NCBI GenBank assembly: GCA_947374535.1 | Contig: CANCCJ010000040.1 | Span: forward strand, 1-20,964 | DNA length: 20,964 bases | DNA from: Comamonadaceae bacterium | GTDB lineage: Bacteria; Pseudomonadota; Gammaproteobacteria; Burkholderiales; Burkholderiaceae | Direction: 5' to 3' | Shown: positions 9,905-16,663 of the stretch, piece after piece | How positions within the stretch are numbered: the first letter of the stretch is position 1 | Layout: each line of letters begins with the position of its first letter | Position numbers and translations under genes: made by a program | Notes under the pieces: model-generated | What the model was told of the DNA's origin: nothing | The model's database searches: none | What the model saw: only the letters and a program-made list of their open reading frames with translations

Positions 9905-9923
9905 GCTTTAAGTGTTCGACTGC

Positions 9924-9953
9924 AAGCCACCCCTCGGGGTGGCTTTGTTTTTT
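9924..9953 (+). terminator. Rho-independent terminator after guaB
   Basis: The stem AAGCCACCC (9924-9932) pairs with GGGTGGCTT (9937-9945) around a CTCG tetraloop and runs into TTTGTTTTTT. It ends 43 bases before the guaA ATG, so guaB and guaA are probably uncoupled, at least in part. Confidence 0.9.
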
Positions 9954-9955
9954 GA

Positions 9956-9961
9956 GACAAT
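9956..9961 (+). promoter_or_regulatory. Candidate -10 element for guaA
   Basis: GACAAT directly follows the T tract of the guaB terminator. It would place the transcription start near 9968 and give a leader of about 30 bases. No convincing -35 is present because that position falls inside the terminator stem, so this is a weak call. Confidence 0.3.
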
Positions 9962-9996
9962 AGTCAGCTAGGCCATTTGACGGCCCTTTTTTATTT

Positions 9997-11613
9997 ATGT
10001 CGCACCAAAAAATCCTCATCCTCGATTTCGGCTCTCAAGTCACCCAACTTATCGCCCGCCGCGTGCGCGAGGCCCATGTTTTTTGTGAAGTTCATCCTTG
10101 CGACGTGACCAGCGAGTGGGTGCGCGACTACGCCAAAGACGGCAACCTGAAAGGCATCATCCTCTCTGGCAGCCACGCCAGCGTGTACGAGGTGGATGAC
10201 CGTGCACCGGACGCTGTGTTTGAACTGGGTATTCCGGTGTTGGGCATTTGCTACGGCATGCAAACCATGGCCACCCAGCTGGGGGGCAAAGTAGAAGCGG
10301 GTCACACCCGTGAGTTTGGCTACGCCGAAGTTCGCGCGCACGGCCACACCGAACTACTCAAAGGCATCGAAGACTTCAACACGGCTGAAGGCCACGGCAT
10401 GCTCAAAGTGTGGATGAGCCACGGCGACAAGGTCACCCAGTTGCCCGAGGGCTTCAAGGTCATGGCCTCTACACCTGCTTGCCCCATCGCGGGCATGGCC
10501 GACGAAGCTCGTAAGTTTTACGCGGTGCAGTTTCACCCCGAAGTCACGCACACGGTGCAAGGCCAAGCCTTGTTGAACCGCTTTGTGTTGGACATTTGCG
10601 GCACGCGACCCGACTGGATCATGGGCGACTACATCGAAGAAGCGGTGGCTGCCATTCGCCAACAAGTTGGCGACGAGGAAGTCATCTTGGGTCTGTCCGG
10701 TGGCGTAGATTCTTCCGTGGCTGCAGCCCTGATTCACCGCGCCATTGGCGACAAACTCACCTGTGTGTTTGTGGACCACGGCTTGTTGCGCCTCAACGAA
10801 GGCGACATGGTGATGGACATGTTTGTGGGCAAGTTGCACGCCCACGTCATTCGCGTGGACGCCAGCGATTTGTTCTTGGGCAAGCTGGCTGGCGTGAGCG
10901 AGCCAGAGGCCAAACGCAAAATCATCGGCGGTTTGTTTGTGGACGTGTTCAAAGAACAAGCGGCCAAACTTAAAGCCGGCGACGGAGGCCACAAAGGCGC
11001 GACTTTCCTCGCCCAAGGCACGATTTACCCAGACGTCATCGAGAGCGGTGGCGCCAAGAGTAAAAAAGCAGTCACCATCAAGAGCCACCACAACGTGGGC
11101 GGTTTGCCTGAGCAGTTGGGCTTGAAGCTGCTGGAGCCTTTGCGCGAATTGTTCAAAGACGAAGTGCGTGAACTCGGTGTGGCCTTGGGCTTGCCACATG
11201 ACATGGTGTACCGCCACCCATTCCCAGGTCCTGGCTTGGGCGTGCGCATCTTGGGCGAAGTGAAAAAAGAATACGCAGACTTGTTGCGTCGTGCCGATGC
11301 GATCTTCATCGAAGAGTTGCACAACTTCAAAGATGAAGCGACGGGCAAATCTTGGTACGCCTTGACCAGCCAAGCCTTCACCGTGTTCTTGCCCGTCAAG
11401 AGCGTGGGCGTGATGGGCGATGGCCGCACGTATGACTATGTGGTGGCCTTGCGCGCTGTGCAAACCAGCGACTTCATGACCGCAGATTGGGCTGAGTTGC
11501 CCTATGCCCTGTTAAAGAAAGTGTCTGGCCGCATCATCAACGAAGTGCGCGGTATCAACCGAGTGACATACGACGTGTCATCGAAACCACCGGCGACTAT
11601 CGAGTGGGAGTGA
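9997..11613 (+). CDS. guaA: GMP synthase (glutamine-hydrolysing)
   Basis: GuaA converts XMP to GMP using ATP and glutamine-derived ammonia. The 538-residue protein has the class I glutamine amidotransferase domain first (about 1-200), with nucleophile Cys 85 in GICYGMQTM and His 180/Glu 182 in QFHPEVTHT. Next is the ATP-pyrophosphatase domain with the PP-loop SGGVDSS starting at residue 234. The C-terminal dimerisation and XMP-binding domain includes [17 protein letters not shown] and ends in the canonical KPPATIEWE. All catalytic residues are intact. No Shine-Dalgarno sequence precedes the ATG; instead the leader is very T-rich, with a small GGCC hairpin. It acts directly after the upstream guaB in the GMP pathway. 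Confidence 0.98.
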   Translation: MSHQKILILDFGSQVTQLIARRVREAHVFCEVHPCDVTSEWVRDYAKDGNLKGIILSGSHASVYEVDDRAPDAVFELGIPVLGICYGMQTMATQLGGKVEAGHTREFGYAEVRAHGHTELLKGIEDFNTAEGHGMLKVWMSHGDKVTQLPEGFKVMASTPACPIAGMADEARKFYAVQFHPEVTHTVQGQALLNRFVLDICGTRPDWIMGDYIEEAVAAIRQQVGDEEVILGLSGGVDSSVAAALIHRAIGDKLTCVFVDHGLLRLNEGDMVMDMFVGKLHAHVIRVDASDLFLGKLAGVSEPEAKRKIIGGLFVDVFKEQAAKLKAGDGGHKGATFLAQGTIYPDVIESGGAKSKKAVTIKSHHNVGGLPEQLGLKLLEPLRELFKDEVRELGVALGLPHDMVYRHPFPGPGLGVRILGEVKKEYADLLRRADAIFIEELHNFKDEATGKSWYALTSQAFTVFLPVKSVGVMGDGRTYDYVVALRAVQTSDFMTADWAELPYALLKKVSGRIINEVRGINRVTYDVSSKPPATIEWE

Positions 11614-11643
11614 CGGGTCACAAGCCCTCCAACGCAAACGGCC

Positions 11644-11713
11644 TACAATGAGGGGCTTGATGCACGTAGCCCCGTTTTGGGCTTGATTTTTTAAATTAGA
11701 GAACACTGAGTAC
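11644..11713 (+). promoter_or_regulatory. infA leader: -10-like element and alternative hairpins
   Basis: TACAAT at 11644-11649 is a good -10 match, though no clear -35 is seen. Downstream, GGGGCT (11652-11657) can pair with AGCCCC (11668-11673), and the same AGCCC can instead pair with GGGCT (11679-11683), which is followed by TGATTTTTT. The second pairing looks like an intrinsic terminator and the first would prevent it. It could serve as the guaA terminator, as an infA attenuator, or both. Confidence 0.45.
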
Positions 11714-11971
11714 ATGGCAAAAGAAGAAATGATCGAAATGAAGGGTGTCGTGACCGAGGTCTTGCCCGACTCTCGCTACCGCGTCACTCTGGAAAACGGT
11801 CACTCATTGATCGCATACACCGCCGGCAAAATGCGCCTGCACCGCATTCGCATTATCGAAGGCGACAAAGTAACGGTCGAACTGTCTCCCTACGACATGA
11901 ACAAAGCCCGTGTGACGTTCCGTCACATCGAAGGCAAGGGCCCAGGCCCAGCTGTCAAACGTCGTTTCTAA
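11714..11971 (+). CDS. infA: Translation initiation factor IF-1
   Basis: IF-1 binds the 30S A site during initiation. The 85-residue product is a single S1/OB-fold domain with [57 protein letters not shown] and the closing [12 protein letters not shown]. Classical IF-1 is about 72 residues; here a short basic tail (GPAVKRRF) is added. It stands alone rather than in a ribosomal-protein operon, as do extra infA copies in many beta-proteobacteria, so a second copy may exist elsewhere in the genome (inference). The long leader with alternative hairpins suggests its own regulation. A small ACCGC-TCA-GCGGT hairpin (11976-11988) follows the stop without a T tract. Confidence 0.95.
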   Translation: MAKEEMIEMKGVVTEVLPDSRYRVTLENGHSLIAYTAGKMRLHRIRIIEGDKVTVELSPYDMNKARVTFRHIEGKGPGPAVKRRF

Positions 11972-11996
11972 CCGTACCGCTCAGCGGTCATTTGGC

Positions 11997-12617
11997 GTGT
12001 ACCTGCCCCCGCAGTTCAATGCCAGAGATGAGGCCCATGCGCTCGCTTTGATGCGGGCGCATCCGCTTGCAAGCCTCATCAGCGTGGACGACGAGGGTTT
12101 CCCGTTTGTCACGCACTTGCCCCTTCATCTGACGCAACAAGATGGCCAGCCTGTGTTGCTTGGCCACTGTGCCAAACCCAACCCCCATTGGCGCTATCTG
12201 CAAGCGCGTCCACAAGCCTTGGTGACGTTCATGGGGCCGCAGGCCTATATGTCTCCCAAGGTCTATCCAGACCTCACGCGCGTGCCCACATGGAACTATT
12301 TGGCTGTGCATGCCAGGGTTGAGGCGACTTTGGTGGACGAACACACCGCAAAAGACCGATTGCTCAAGCAACTCATTGGCGACCACGAACCGGCCTATGC
12401 AGAGCAGTGGCGTGGTTTGGGGGAGGACTACCAACACAAGATGCTCAACGGCATCGTCGCGTTTGAGTTGCGCATCACTGAGCTGCAATGCAAGCTCAAA
12501 CTCAACCAACATCGTCCTGAATCTCACGCCGCCATGCATGATGCCTATGTACAGGGCACACCCGATGAGCAGGCGTTGGCAACGTGGATGGTCACCCTTG
12601 GCATGGTTCAGCCATGA
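11997..12617 (+). CDS. PaiB-type FMN-binding protein
   Basis: The 206-residue protein matches the PaiB/FMN-binding 'negative transcriptional regulator' family, a flavin-reductase-like split-barrel fold. Landmarks are MYLPPQFNARDEAHALALM, HPLASLISVDDEGFPFVTHL, GHCAKPNPHW, the VYPDLTRVPTWNYLAVHARV block with its conserved Trp-Asn-Tyr, and the C-terminal CKLKLNQHRPESH motif. PaiB was named for repression of sporulation and protease genes in Bacillus, but most members are not known regulators, and no DNA-binding domain is visible here. It starts with GTG, 25 bases after infA. Its stop overlaps the tadA start in ATGA, implying coupled translation. Confidence 0.88.
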   Translation: MYLPPQFNARDEAHALALMRAHPLASLISVDDEGFPFVTHLPLHLTQQDGQPVLLGHCAKPNPHWRYLQARPQALVTFMGPQAYMSPKVYPDLTRVPTWNYLAVHARVEATLVDEHTAKDRLLKQLIGDHEPAYAEQWRGLGEDYQHKMLNGIVAFELRITELQCKLKLNQHRPESHAAMHDAYVQGTPDEQALATWMVTLGMVQP

Positions 12618-13630
12618 CGCATTCAGCTGAAGATCTGGGTTTCATGCAGTTGGCCCTGCGCCAAGCGCAAGCCGCTGCAGAGGCGGGTGAAGTGCCGGTG
12701 GGGGCGGTGGTGGTGAGGGCAGGGCAGGTGATTGCCTCTGGCCAGAACGCGCCTTTGAGCCTCACCGATCCCACCGCGCACGCCGAGGTGAATGCCATGC
12801 GTGCCGCAGCACTTTCGCTGGGCAATTACCGGCTGGACGATTGCACCTTGTATGTGACGCTAGAGCCCTGCGCCATGTGCAGCGGAGCGGCGCTGCATGC
12901 GCGTTTCAAACGTGTGGTGTTTGGGGCGGCAGAGCCCAAAACAGGCGCCGCAGGCTCTGTGCTCAACCTGTTTGCCCATCAGCAACTCAACCATCACACC
13001 CAAGTGACGGGCGGGGTGCTGGCTGACGAATGCGCGCACTTGTTGCAAGGCTTTTTTGAACAACGCCGCGAGCAGCAGCAACGGCAAAAAGTAGCACTGC
13101 GTGAAGACGCTTTGCGCACGCCCGATAGCGCCTTTGCCGAACTTGGGTTGCCGCATGCGCTATCACGCTACACGTCGGATTTACCGGCTTTGGATGGTTT
13201 GCGTTTGCATTGGTTTGACAACCGGCAAGACCAGCAGGAAGCCCCCCATGTTTACTTACACGGGCTTGATGGCTGGAGTGCGCAATTTGCCGCGCAATTG
13301 CAATCGACTCAACCTTCCATCGCCTTGGATATGCCGGGTTTCGGCCTGTCTGACAAACCTAAAAAAGTGGCTGTTCATCGCTTGGCTTGGCATGCCCAAG
13401 TGTTGAAAGAGTTAATGGCCAGCATCGACCCCGCGCCTGTCGCACTGCATGCGCCACGCGTGATGGCACCTGTGTTGGCGGATCTTTTGTTGCCAATTGA
13501 ATGGTGCGAACCACCCGCCTTGAACGCTGCTTTGCGTGACGCTCCCTACCCAGACCGTGGCCACTTAACGGGCCCGCGCGCACTGAATACCTTATTGGCG
13601 ACCCCCAAGCCGCCGCCCAAAAGAAGTTAG
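12614..13630 (+). CDS. tadA: tRNA adenosine(34) deaminase TadA with a degenerate alpha/beta-hydrolase tail
   Basis: TadA deaminates A34 of tRNA-Arg(ACG) to inosine. Residues 1-155 form the complete deaminase: VPVGAVVV, the zinc/catalytic HAE motif (His 56, Glu 58) and PCAMC (Cys 86, Cys 89), then AAEPKTGAAGSV. The 338-residue product is about twice the usual length. Residues about 184-330 resemble a haloalkane-dehalogenase-type alpha/beta hydrolase, with HGLDGW (216-221) at the oxyanion position and DMPGFGLSDKPKK (239-251). The expected nucleophile elbow (family pattern V-x-D-W-G-G) is replaced by ALHAPRVMAPV, and most of the cap and C-terminal half is missing. TadA-hydrolase fusions occur, as I recall, in related Comamonadaceae; here the second domain looks vestigial. 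ATG 12614 overlaps the upstream stop. Confidence 0.93.
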   Translation: MTHSAEDLGFMQLALRQAQAAAEAGEVPVGAVVVRAGQVIASGQNAPLSLTDPTAHAEVNAMRAAALSLGNYRLDDCTLYVTLEPCAMCSGAALHARFKRVVFGAAEPKTGAAGSVLNLFAHQQLNHHTQVTGGVLADECAHLLQGFFEQRREQQQRQKVALREDALRTPDSAFAELGLPHALSRYTSDLPALDGLRLHWFDNRQDQQEAPHVYLHGLDGWSAQFAAQLQSTQPSIALDMPGFGLSDKPKKVAVHRLAWHAQVLKELMASIDPAPVALHAPRVMAPVLADLLLPIEWCEPPALNAALRDAPYPDRGHLTGPRALNTLLATPKPPPKRS

Positions 13631-13652
13631 CCATGACAAGTTTTTCGACCCC

Positions 13653-14213
13653 TTGGGTTTGGCGCTGGATGCCGGCATTTCATCCGCCACATGGCCCTTG
13701 TTTGGTTTGCTCTGGCCCTCTGCGCAAAAGCTCGCTGATTTGATGCAAACGTGGGTGCTCAAAGACAAACGGGTGTTGGAAGTAGGCTGTGGCTTGGGAC
13801 TGGCCAGCATGGTGGTGCATCGACGCGAAGGCAACATCATTGCTAGTGATTGCCACCCACTCACAGAAACTTTTTTGAAAGCCAATTTATTGCTCAATGG
13901 CTTGCCGCCGCTGCATTACGAAACAGGTAATTGGGGCAGGGTGAACCTCGGGCTGGGGATGTTTGATTTACTCATCGCCAGCGATGTGCTGTATGAACGT
14001 AGCCATCCCTTGCAACTCTCGGGATTCATTCAAGCGCATGCGGCCGATGGCGCAGAGGTGCTGATCGTGGACCCCAATCGTGGCAACCGCAGCGCGTTTC
14101 ATCGAGACATGGCCCACATGGGTTTCTCGGTGACGGAGCTCATCATGAACGAGCCCTTGCAAGATTTGAGTGCGTATCGCGGACGATTGCTGCATTACAA
14201 ACGCGACCGTTAA
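13653..14213 (+). CDS. Class I SAM-dependent methyltransferase (family 16-like), disturbed N-terminus
   Basis: The product has a Rossmann methyltransferase fold: WPLFGLLWPSAQKLADLM leads into motif I, VLEVGCGLGLAS, then IIASDCHPLTETFLKANL, the post-motif GNW, DLLIASDVLYE (motif IV region) and EVLIVDPNRGNRSAFHRDM. It resembles the predicted nicotinamide/lysine N-methyltransferase group (Methyltransf_16); the substrate is unknown. The only available start in this frame is TTG 13653, with no Shine-Dalgarno sequence. In-frame sequence upstream (HDKFFDP, 13632-13652) reads like real protein but has no start codon back to the stop at 13584. Another frame just upstream reads IGDPQAAAQKKLA. A one-base indel near 13630 would join these into a normal N-terminus, so the gene may be frameshifted or the start unusual. 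It lies 22 bases after tadA. Confidence 0.78.
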   Translation: MGLALDAGISSATWPLFGLLWPSAQKLADLMQTWVLKDKRVLEVGCGLGLASMVVHRREGNIIASDCHPLTETFLKANLLLNGLPPLHYETGNWGRVNLGLGMFDLLIASDVLYERSHPLQLSGFIQAHAADGAEVLIVDPNRGNRSAFHRDMAHMGFSVTELIMNEPLQDLSAYRGRLLHYKRDR

Positions 14214-14232
14214 TCCGCTTTAAATTTACCGC

Positions 14233-14238
14233 GACAAT
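14233..14238 (+). promoter_or_regulatory. Candidate -10 element for a leaderless ldcA mRNA
   Basis: GACAAT ends six bases before the ldcA ATG, so transcription would start at or next to the start codon. TTAATC at 14210-14215, 17 bases upstream, is a poor -35. There is no Shine-Dalgarno sequence, and the start codon itself is firmly fixed by homology. Confidence 0.35.
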
Positions 14239-14244
14239 GGCGGG

Positions 14245-15174
14245 ATGGCTCACATTTACATCTATTCCCCCAGCGGCGCAGTGCGCGATAAAGCAGCTTT
14301 TAAACGAGGCGTTGCACGGCTCAAAAAGCTCGGACATGAGGTCGAGTTAGATGCAGACGCGCTCAGCAGTCATACCCGTTTTGCCGGAGACGATGCCACC
14401 CGCTTGGCGGCAATTCATCGTGCGGCTGACAGCGGTGCCGATGTGGCCTTGATCTCTCGTGGTGGCTATGGTTTAACGCGCATCTTGCCTGCGATCAAAT
14501 ACAAACAAGTGGCCAAAGCCATTGCCAAAGGCACGCAGTTTGTCGGTATGAGCGACTTCACCGCTTTTCAAAATGCCTTGCTGGCGAAGACTGGTGCTGT
14601 CACTTGGTCAGGCCCTTCTTTGCTTGAAGACTTTGGCGCTGAAGCACCGGACGACATCATGGAAGCCTGCTTTGACGACATGGTCAGCGGGCAGGGCGAG
14701 GGTGCGGGTTGGCATTTCTCAACAGGATGCGCAATTGCCAACGCCAAACGTCGAGCCGGCGTGTGGGCACATGATGCGGTGCTTTGGGGCGGTAATTTGG
14801 CCGTGTTGGTTTCTTTGCTGGGCACGCCCTATTTCCCGCAAATCAAAAATGGCGTGTTGTTCTTGGAAGATGTCGGCGAGCATCCATACCGCATCGAGCG
14901 CATGCTCACACAACTGCTGCACGCGGGTGTGTTGGCGCAACAAAAAGCGGTGGTGTTCGGGCAATTCAGCAACTACAAACTTACACCGCACGACAAAGGC
15001 TTCAAATTGCAAACGGTCGTCGATTGGTTGCGTACACAAATTAAAGCATCGGTGTTGACCGACTTGCCGTTTGGTCATGTGCCAACCAAGCTGTGTTTGC
15101 CTGTGGGTCAAAAGATTGATTTGGTGGTTGAAGCGCGTGATGCGTTGCTGCTTTGGGCACACGACGCACATTGA
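14245..15174 (+). CDS. ldcA: LD-carboxypeptidase (muramoyltetrapeptide carboxypeptidase, family S66)
   Basis: LdcA removes the terminal D-Ala from muropeptide tetrapeptides during peptidoglycan recycling in the cytoplasm. The 309 residues align by eye along their length with E. coli LdcA: the IYSPSG start, LISRGGYGLTRILP, the nucleophile Ser 103 in VGMSDFTAF, WSGPSLLEDFGA, WGGNLAVLVSLLGTPYFP, catalytic Glu 208 in VLFLEDVGEHPYRIERM, and His 278 in LPFGHVPTK. The Ser-Glu-His triad is complete. No signal peptide is present, as expected for the cytoplasmic enzyme. The start follows the methyltransferase stop by 31 bases, and a -10-like GACAAT six bases upstream suggests a leaderless transcript. 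No clear terminator follows. Confidence 0.95.
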   Translation: MAHIYIYSPSGAVRDKAAFKRGVARLKKLGHEVELDADALSSHTRFAGDDATRLAAIHRAADSGADVALISRGGYGLTRILPAIKYKQVAKAIAKGTQFVGMSDFTAFQNALLAKTGAVTWSGPSLLEDFGAEAPDDIMEACFDDMVSGQGEGAGWHFSTGCAIANAKRRAGVWAHDAVLWGGNLAVLVSLLGTPYFPQIKNGVLFLEDVGEHPYRIERMLTQLLHAGVLAQQKAVVFGQFSNYKLTPHDKGFKLQTVVDWLRTQIKASVLTDLPFGHVPTKLCLPVGQKIDLVVEARDALLLWAHDAH

Positions 15175-15206
15175 TACAGCGTCTTCGTGCAGCTTGAGTC
15201 GATTCC

Positions 15207-15234
15207 TTGGTTTTTGTTTTATACGATGTATATT
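15207..15234 (+). promoter_or_regulatory. Candidate promoter in the gap before the glycine-zipper gene
   Basis: In an AT-rich patch of the 195-base intergenic region, TTGGTT (15207-15212) and TATATT (15229-15234) are separated by 16 bases. This would give a leader of about 130 bases to the ATG at 15370. A second -35-like TTGACG at 15270 lacks a matching -10. Nothing else is evident in this gap. Confidence 0.4.
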
Positions 15235-15369
15235 ATGTAAAGTTAATGAATCAGAAAACTGAGCAATGGTTGACGCGCATCAATCTGGGCTCCATTGCAT
15301 CAAGGCTTGCCTTCTTCAATAATGAAAACAGCATCACAGTGGTTTTCTTGCTTCATTGAAGGAGGCGTT

Positions 15370-15993
15370 ATGCACAAACTATCCAATATTCGCCACGCAG
15401 CTCTTGCCCTCGTCATGGGGGTGTTCACTATGGGATGGGTGCAAGCACAAACCGCTGCCTCATACCAAACCCAGAACGCGGCGGACATCAAGCAGGTCAC
15501 CGCGCGTTTCAATGAGGACCAGCTGCTTTGCAACAGTGAACCGACTGCTGCGAGCCGCATGCAGTGCAAGCGCGATGCAAAAACCGAGTACGACAACGCC
15601 ATGGCAAGCGCCAAAGCGCGTATGGGCAATAACGCATCTCCTGCGACGACAGTTGCCAGTTGCCCGGATTGCGCGCAGGTCGTTGCGGTGAGCCAGACCG
15701 AAAAAGCAGGCGAAGGCAGTGCCGTAGGCATGATCACCGGCGGCGTGGTCGGTGCTGTTTTAGGCCATCAGTTGGGGGGTGGTTTGGGCAAGGACTTGGC
15801 CACTGTCGCAGGTGCTGCAGGTGGTGCGTATGCCGGAAAAGAGATCGAAAAACGCGCCAACACGCACAAAGTGTGGACGGTCACCGTCAAGATGCCTAAT
15901 GGTCATACGTCAAATTTTGAATATGCCAGCCATCCGGGATACCGCGTAGGTGACATGGTTCGGGTGGAGAACAACCAACTCTTGCGGCCTTAA
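15370..15993 (+). CDS. Exported glycine-zipper (2TM) protein
   Basis: This 207-residue envelope protein has a signal peptide with a hydrophobic stretch at about residues 9-24 and a likely cleavage after VQA (residue 26). No lipobox Cys is present, unlike SlyB. The centre, residues 115-156, is a glycine zipper of the Rick_17kDa_Anti/SlyB type (VGMITGGVVGAVLGHQLGGG, then VAGAAGGAYAGKEIE), preceded by a CPDC pair at 98-101. The C-terminal segment KVWTVTVKMPNGHTSNFEY with YRVGDMVRV is the beta-rich end common in these proteins. Start choice: GAAGGAGG (15358-15365) lies just upstream of ATG 15370, and the longer ORF reading would bury the signal peptide. Such proteins usually associate with the outer membrane and envelope stress, but no specific role can be assigned. 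It is convergent with the ankyrin gene. Confidence 0.85.
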   Translation: MHKLSNIRHAALALVMGVFTMGWVQAQTAASYQTQNAADIKQVTARFNEDQLLCNSEPTAASRMQCKRDAKTEYDNAMASAKARMGNNASPATTVASCPDCAQVVAVSQTEKAGEGSAVGMITGGVVGAVLGHQLGGGLGKDLATVAGAAGGAYAGKEIEKRANTHKVWTVTVKMPNGHTSNFEYASHPGYRVGDMVRVENNQLLRP

Positions 15994-15997
15994 AGTT

Positions 15998-16663
15998 CTA
16001 TTCTTTGAGTGGGTTTTGAATGTACCAAGACTCAATGAAAGCCCGAATGTAGAGCGCACTCTGCTGGTGGTCACCAAGTAACGCTAGATTCAAAGCCGTG
16101 GCGTTGCCGTGGTTAACCAGCGTAGGGTCAGCACCCTCTTCCAGTAAAAGTTTCACAGCCAATGGTGGTGCTGAATAAGCGGCCATCATCAAAGGCGTGG
16201 TTCCATTGGCGGATTCGCTGTCGATGTACGCTTCATTGTCTAGCAGCAGGCGCATCATTTCTCTGTGACCACGGCTGGCTGCGTAATGCAATGGCGTCCA
16301 GCCTGGGCGGTTGACATCGGCCCCACGTTCAATCAGCACAGTGGCCAATTCGATCTGGTTATGGATGGCTGCCAACATCAAAGGTGTTTCACCCAATTGG
16401 TTTTGGATATTCACTTGGGTATGTGGGTCCTTGGCCAAAACCAACGCCGATTTGGGCGACTCGGATTGAATGGCAAAAAACAAGGCTGGCAGCCCTTTTT
16501 CGCTGGGTGTGTTGGGGTCAAAGCCACGGGCTAACAGCTTTTGAATAACTTCTGGTTTATCGAAGATGAGCGCTGAGAAAAAGTCATCATAGGAGCCAGC
16601 GTTTGAGAATGAATATCCAATGAAAACATATAGATATAAAAAAAACTTAAAGTATTTTCTCAT
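15998..16663 (-). CDS. Exported ankyrin-repeat protein
   Basis: The 221-residue protein has an N-terminal signal peptide (MRKYFKFFLYLYVFIGYSFS, cleavage probably after SNA at 20-22) and about five to six ankyrin repeats. The clearest are residues 90-119 (GETPLMLAAIHNQIELATVL then IERGADVN), 121-150 (GWTPLHYAASRGHREMMRLL) and 154-184 (GTTPLMMAAY, LLLEEGADP). The mature protein should be periplasmic and bind other proteins; its partner is unknown. Its ATG overlaps the tatD stop (ATGA), so it is translationally coupled as the last gene of the mltG-tmk-holB-tatD operon. The first 20 codons are very AT-rich compared with the neighbours. The gene ends only four bases from the convergent glycine-zipper stop. 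Confidence 0.88.
   Translation of the reverse strand: MRKYFKFFLYLYVFIGYSFSNAGSYDDFFSALIFDKPEVIQKLLARGFDPNTPSEKGLPALFFAIQSESPKSALVLAKDPHTQVNIQNQLGETPLMLAAIHNQIELATVLIERGADVNRPGWTPLHYAASRGHREMMRLLLDNEAYIDSESANGTTPLMMAAYSAPPLAVKLLLEEGADPTLVNHGNATALNLALLGDHQQSALYIRAFIESWYIQNPLKE

Noticed and set aside
10354..11463. Long open frame of 369 codons on the minus strand inside guaA
   Set aside because: It is a shadow of the GMP synthase codon pattern, rich in His, Gln, Ala and Val with no recognisable domain. The plus-strand protein has all catalytic residues intact.
11976..11988. ACCGC-TCA-GCGGT hairpin after infA as a terminator
   Set aside because: The stem is only five pairs with a three-base loop and is followed by CATTTGG rather than a T tract. 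The next gene begins eight bases later, so read-through is more likely.
13616..13623. CCCAAAAG near the tadA end as a programmed -1 frameshift site
   Set aside because: The heptamer C-CCA-AAA is in the methyltransferase frame, not the tadA frame, so a -1 slip there would leave the frame it needs. No stimulatory stem-loop is evident downstream.
15270..15298. TTGACG at 15270 as the -35 of a promoter for the glycine-zipper gene
   Set aside because: The -35 match is good but the hexamers at 16-18 bases downstream (CCATTG, CATTGC, ATTGCA) do not resemble a -10 element.
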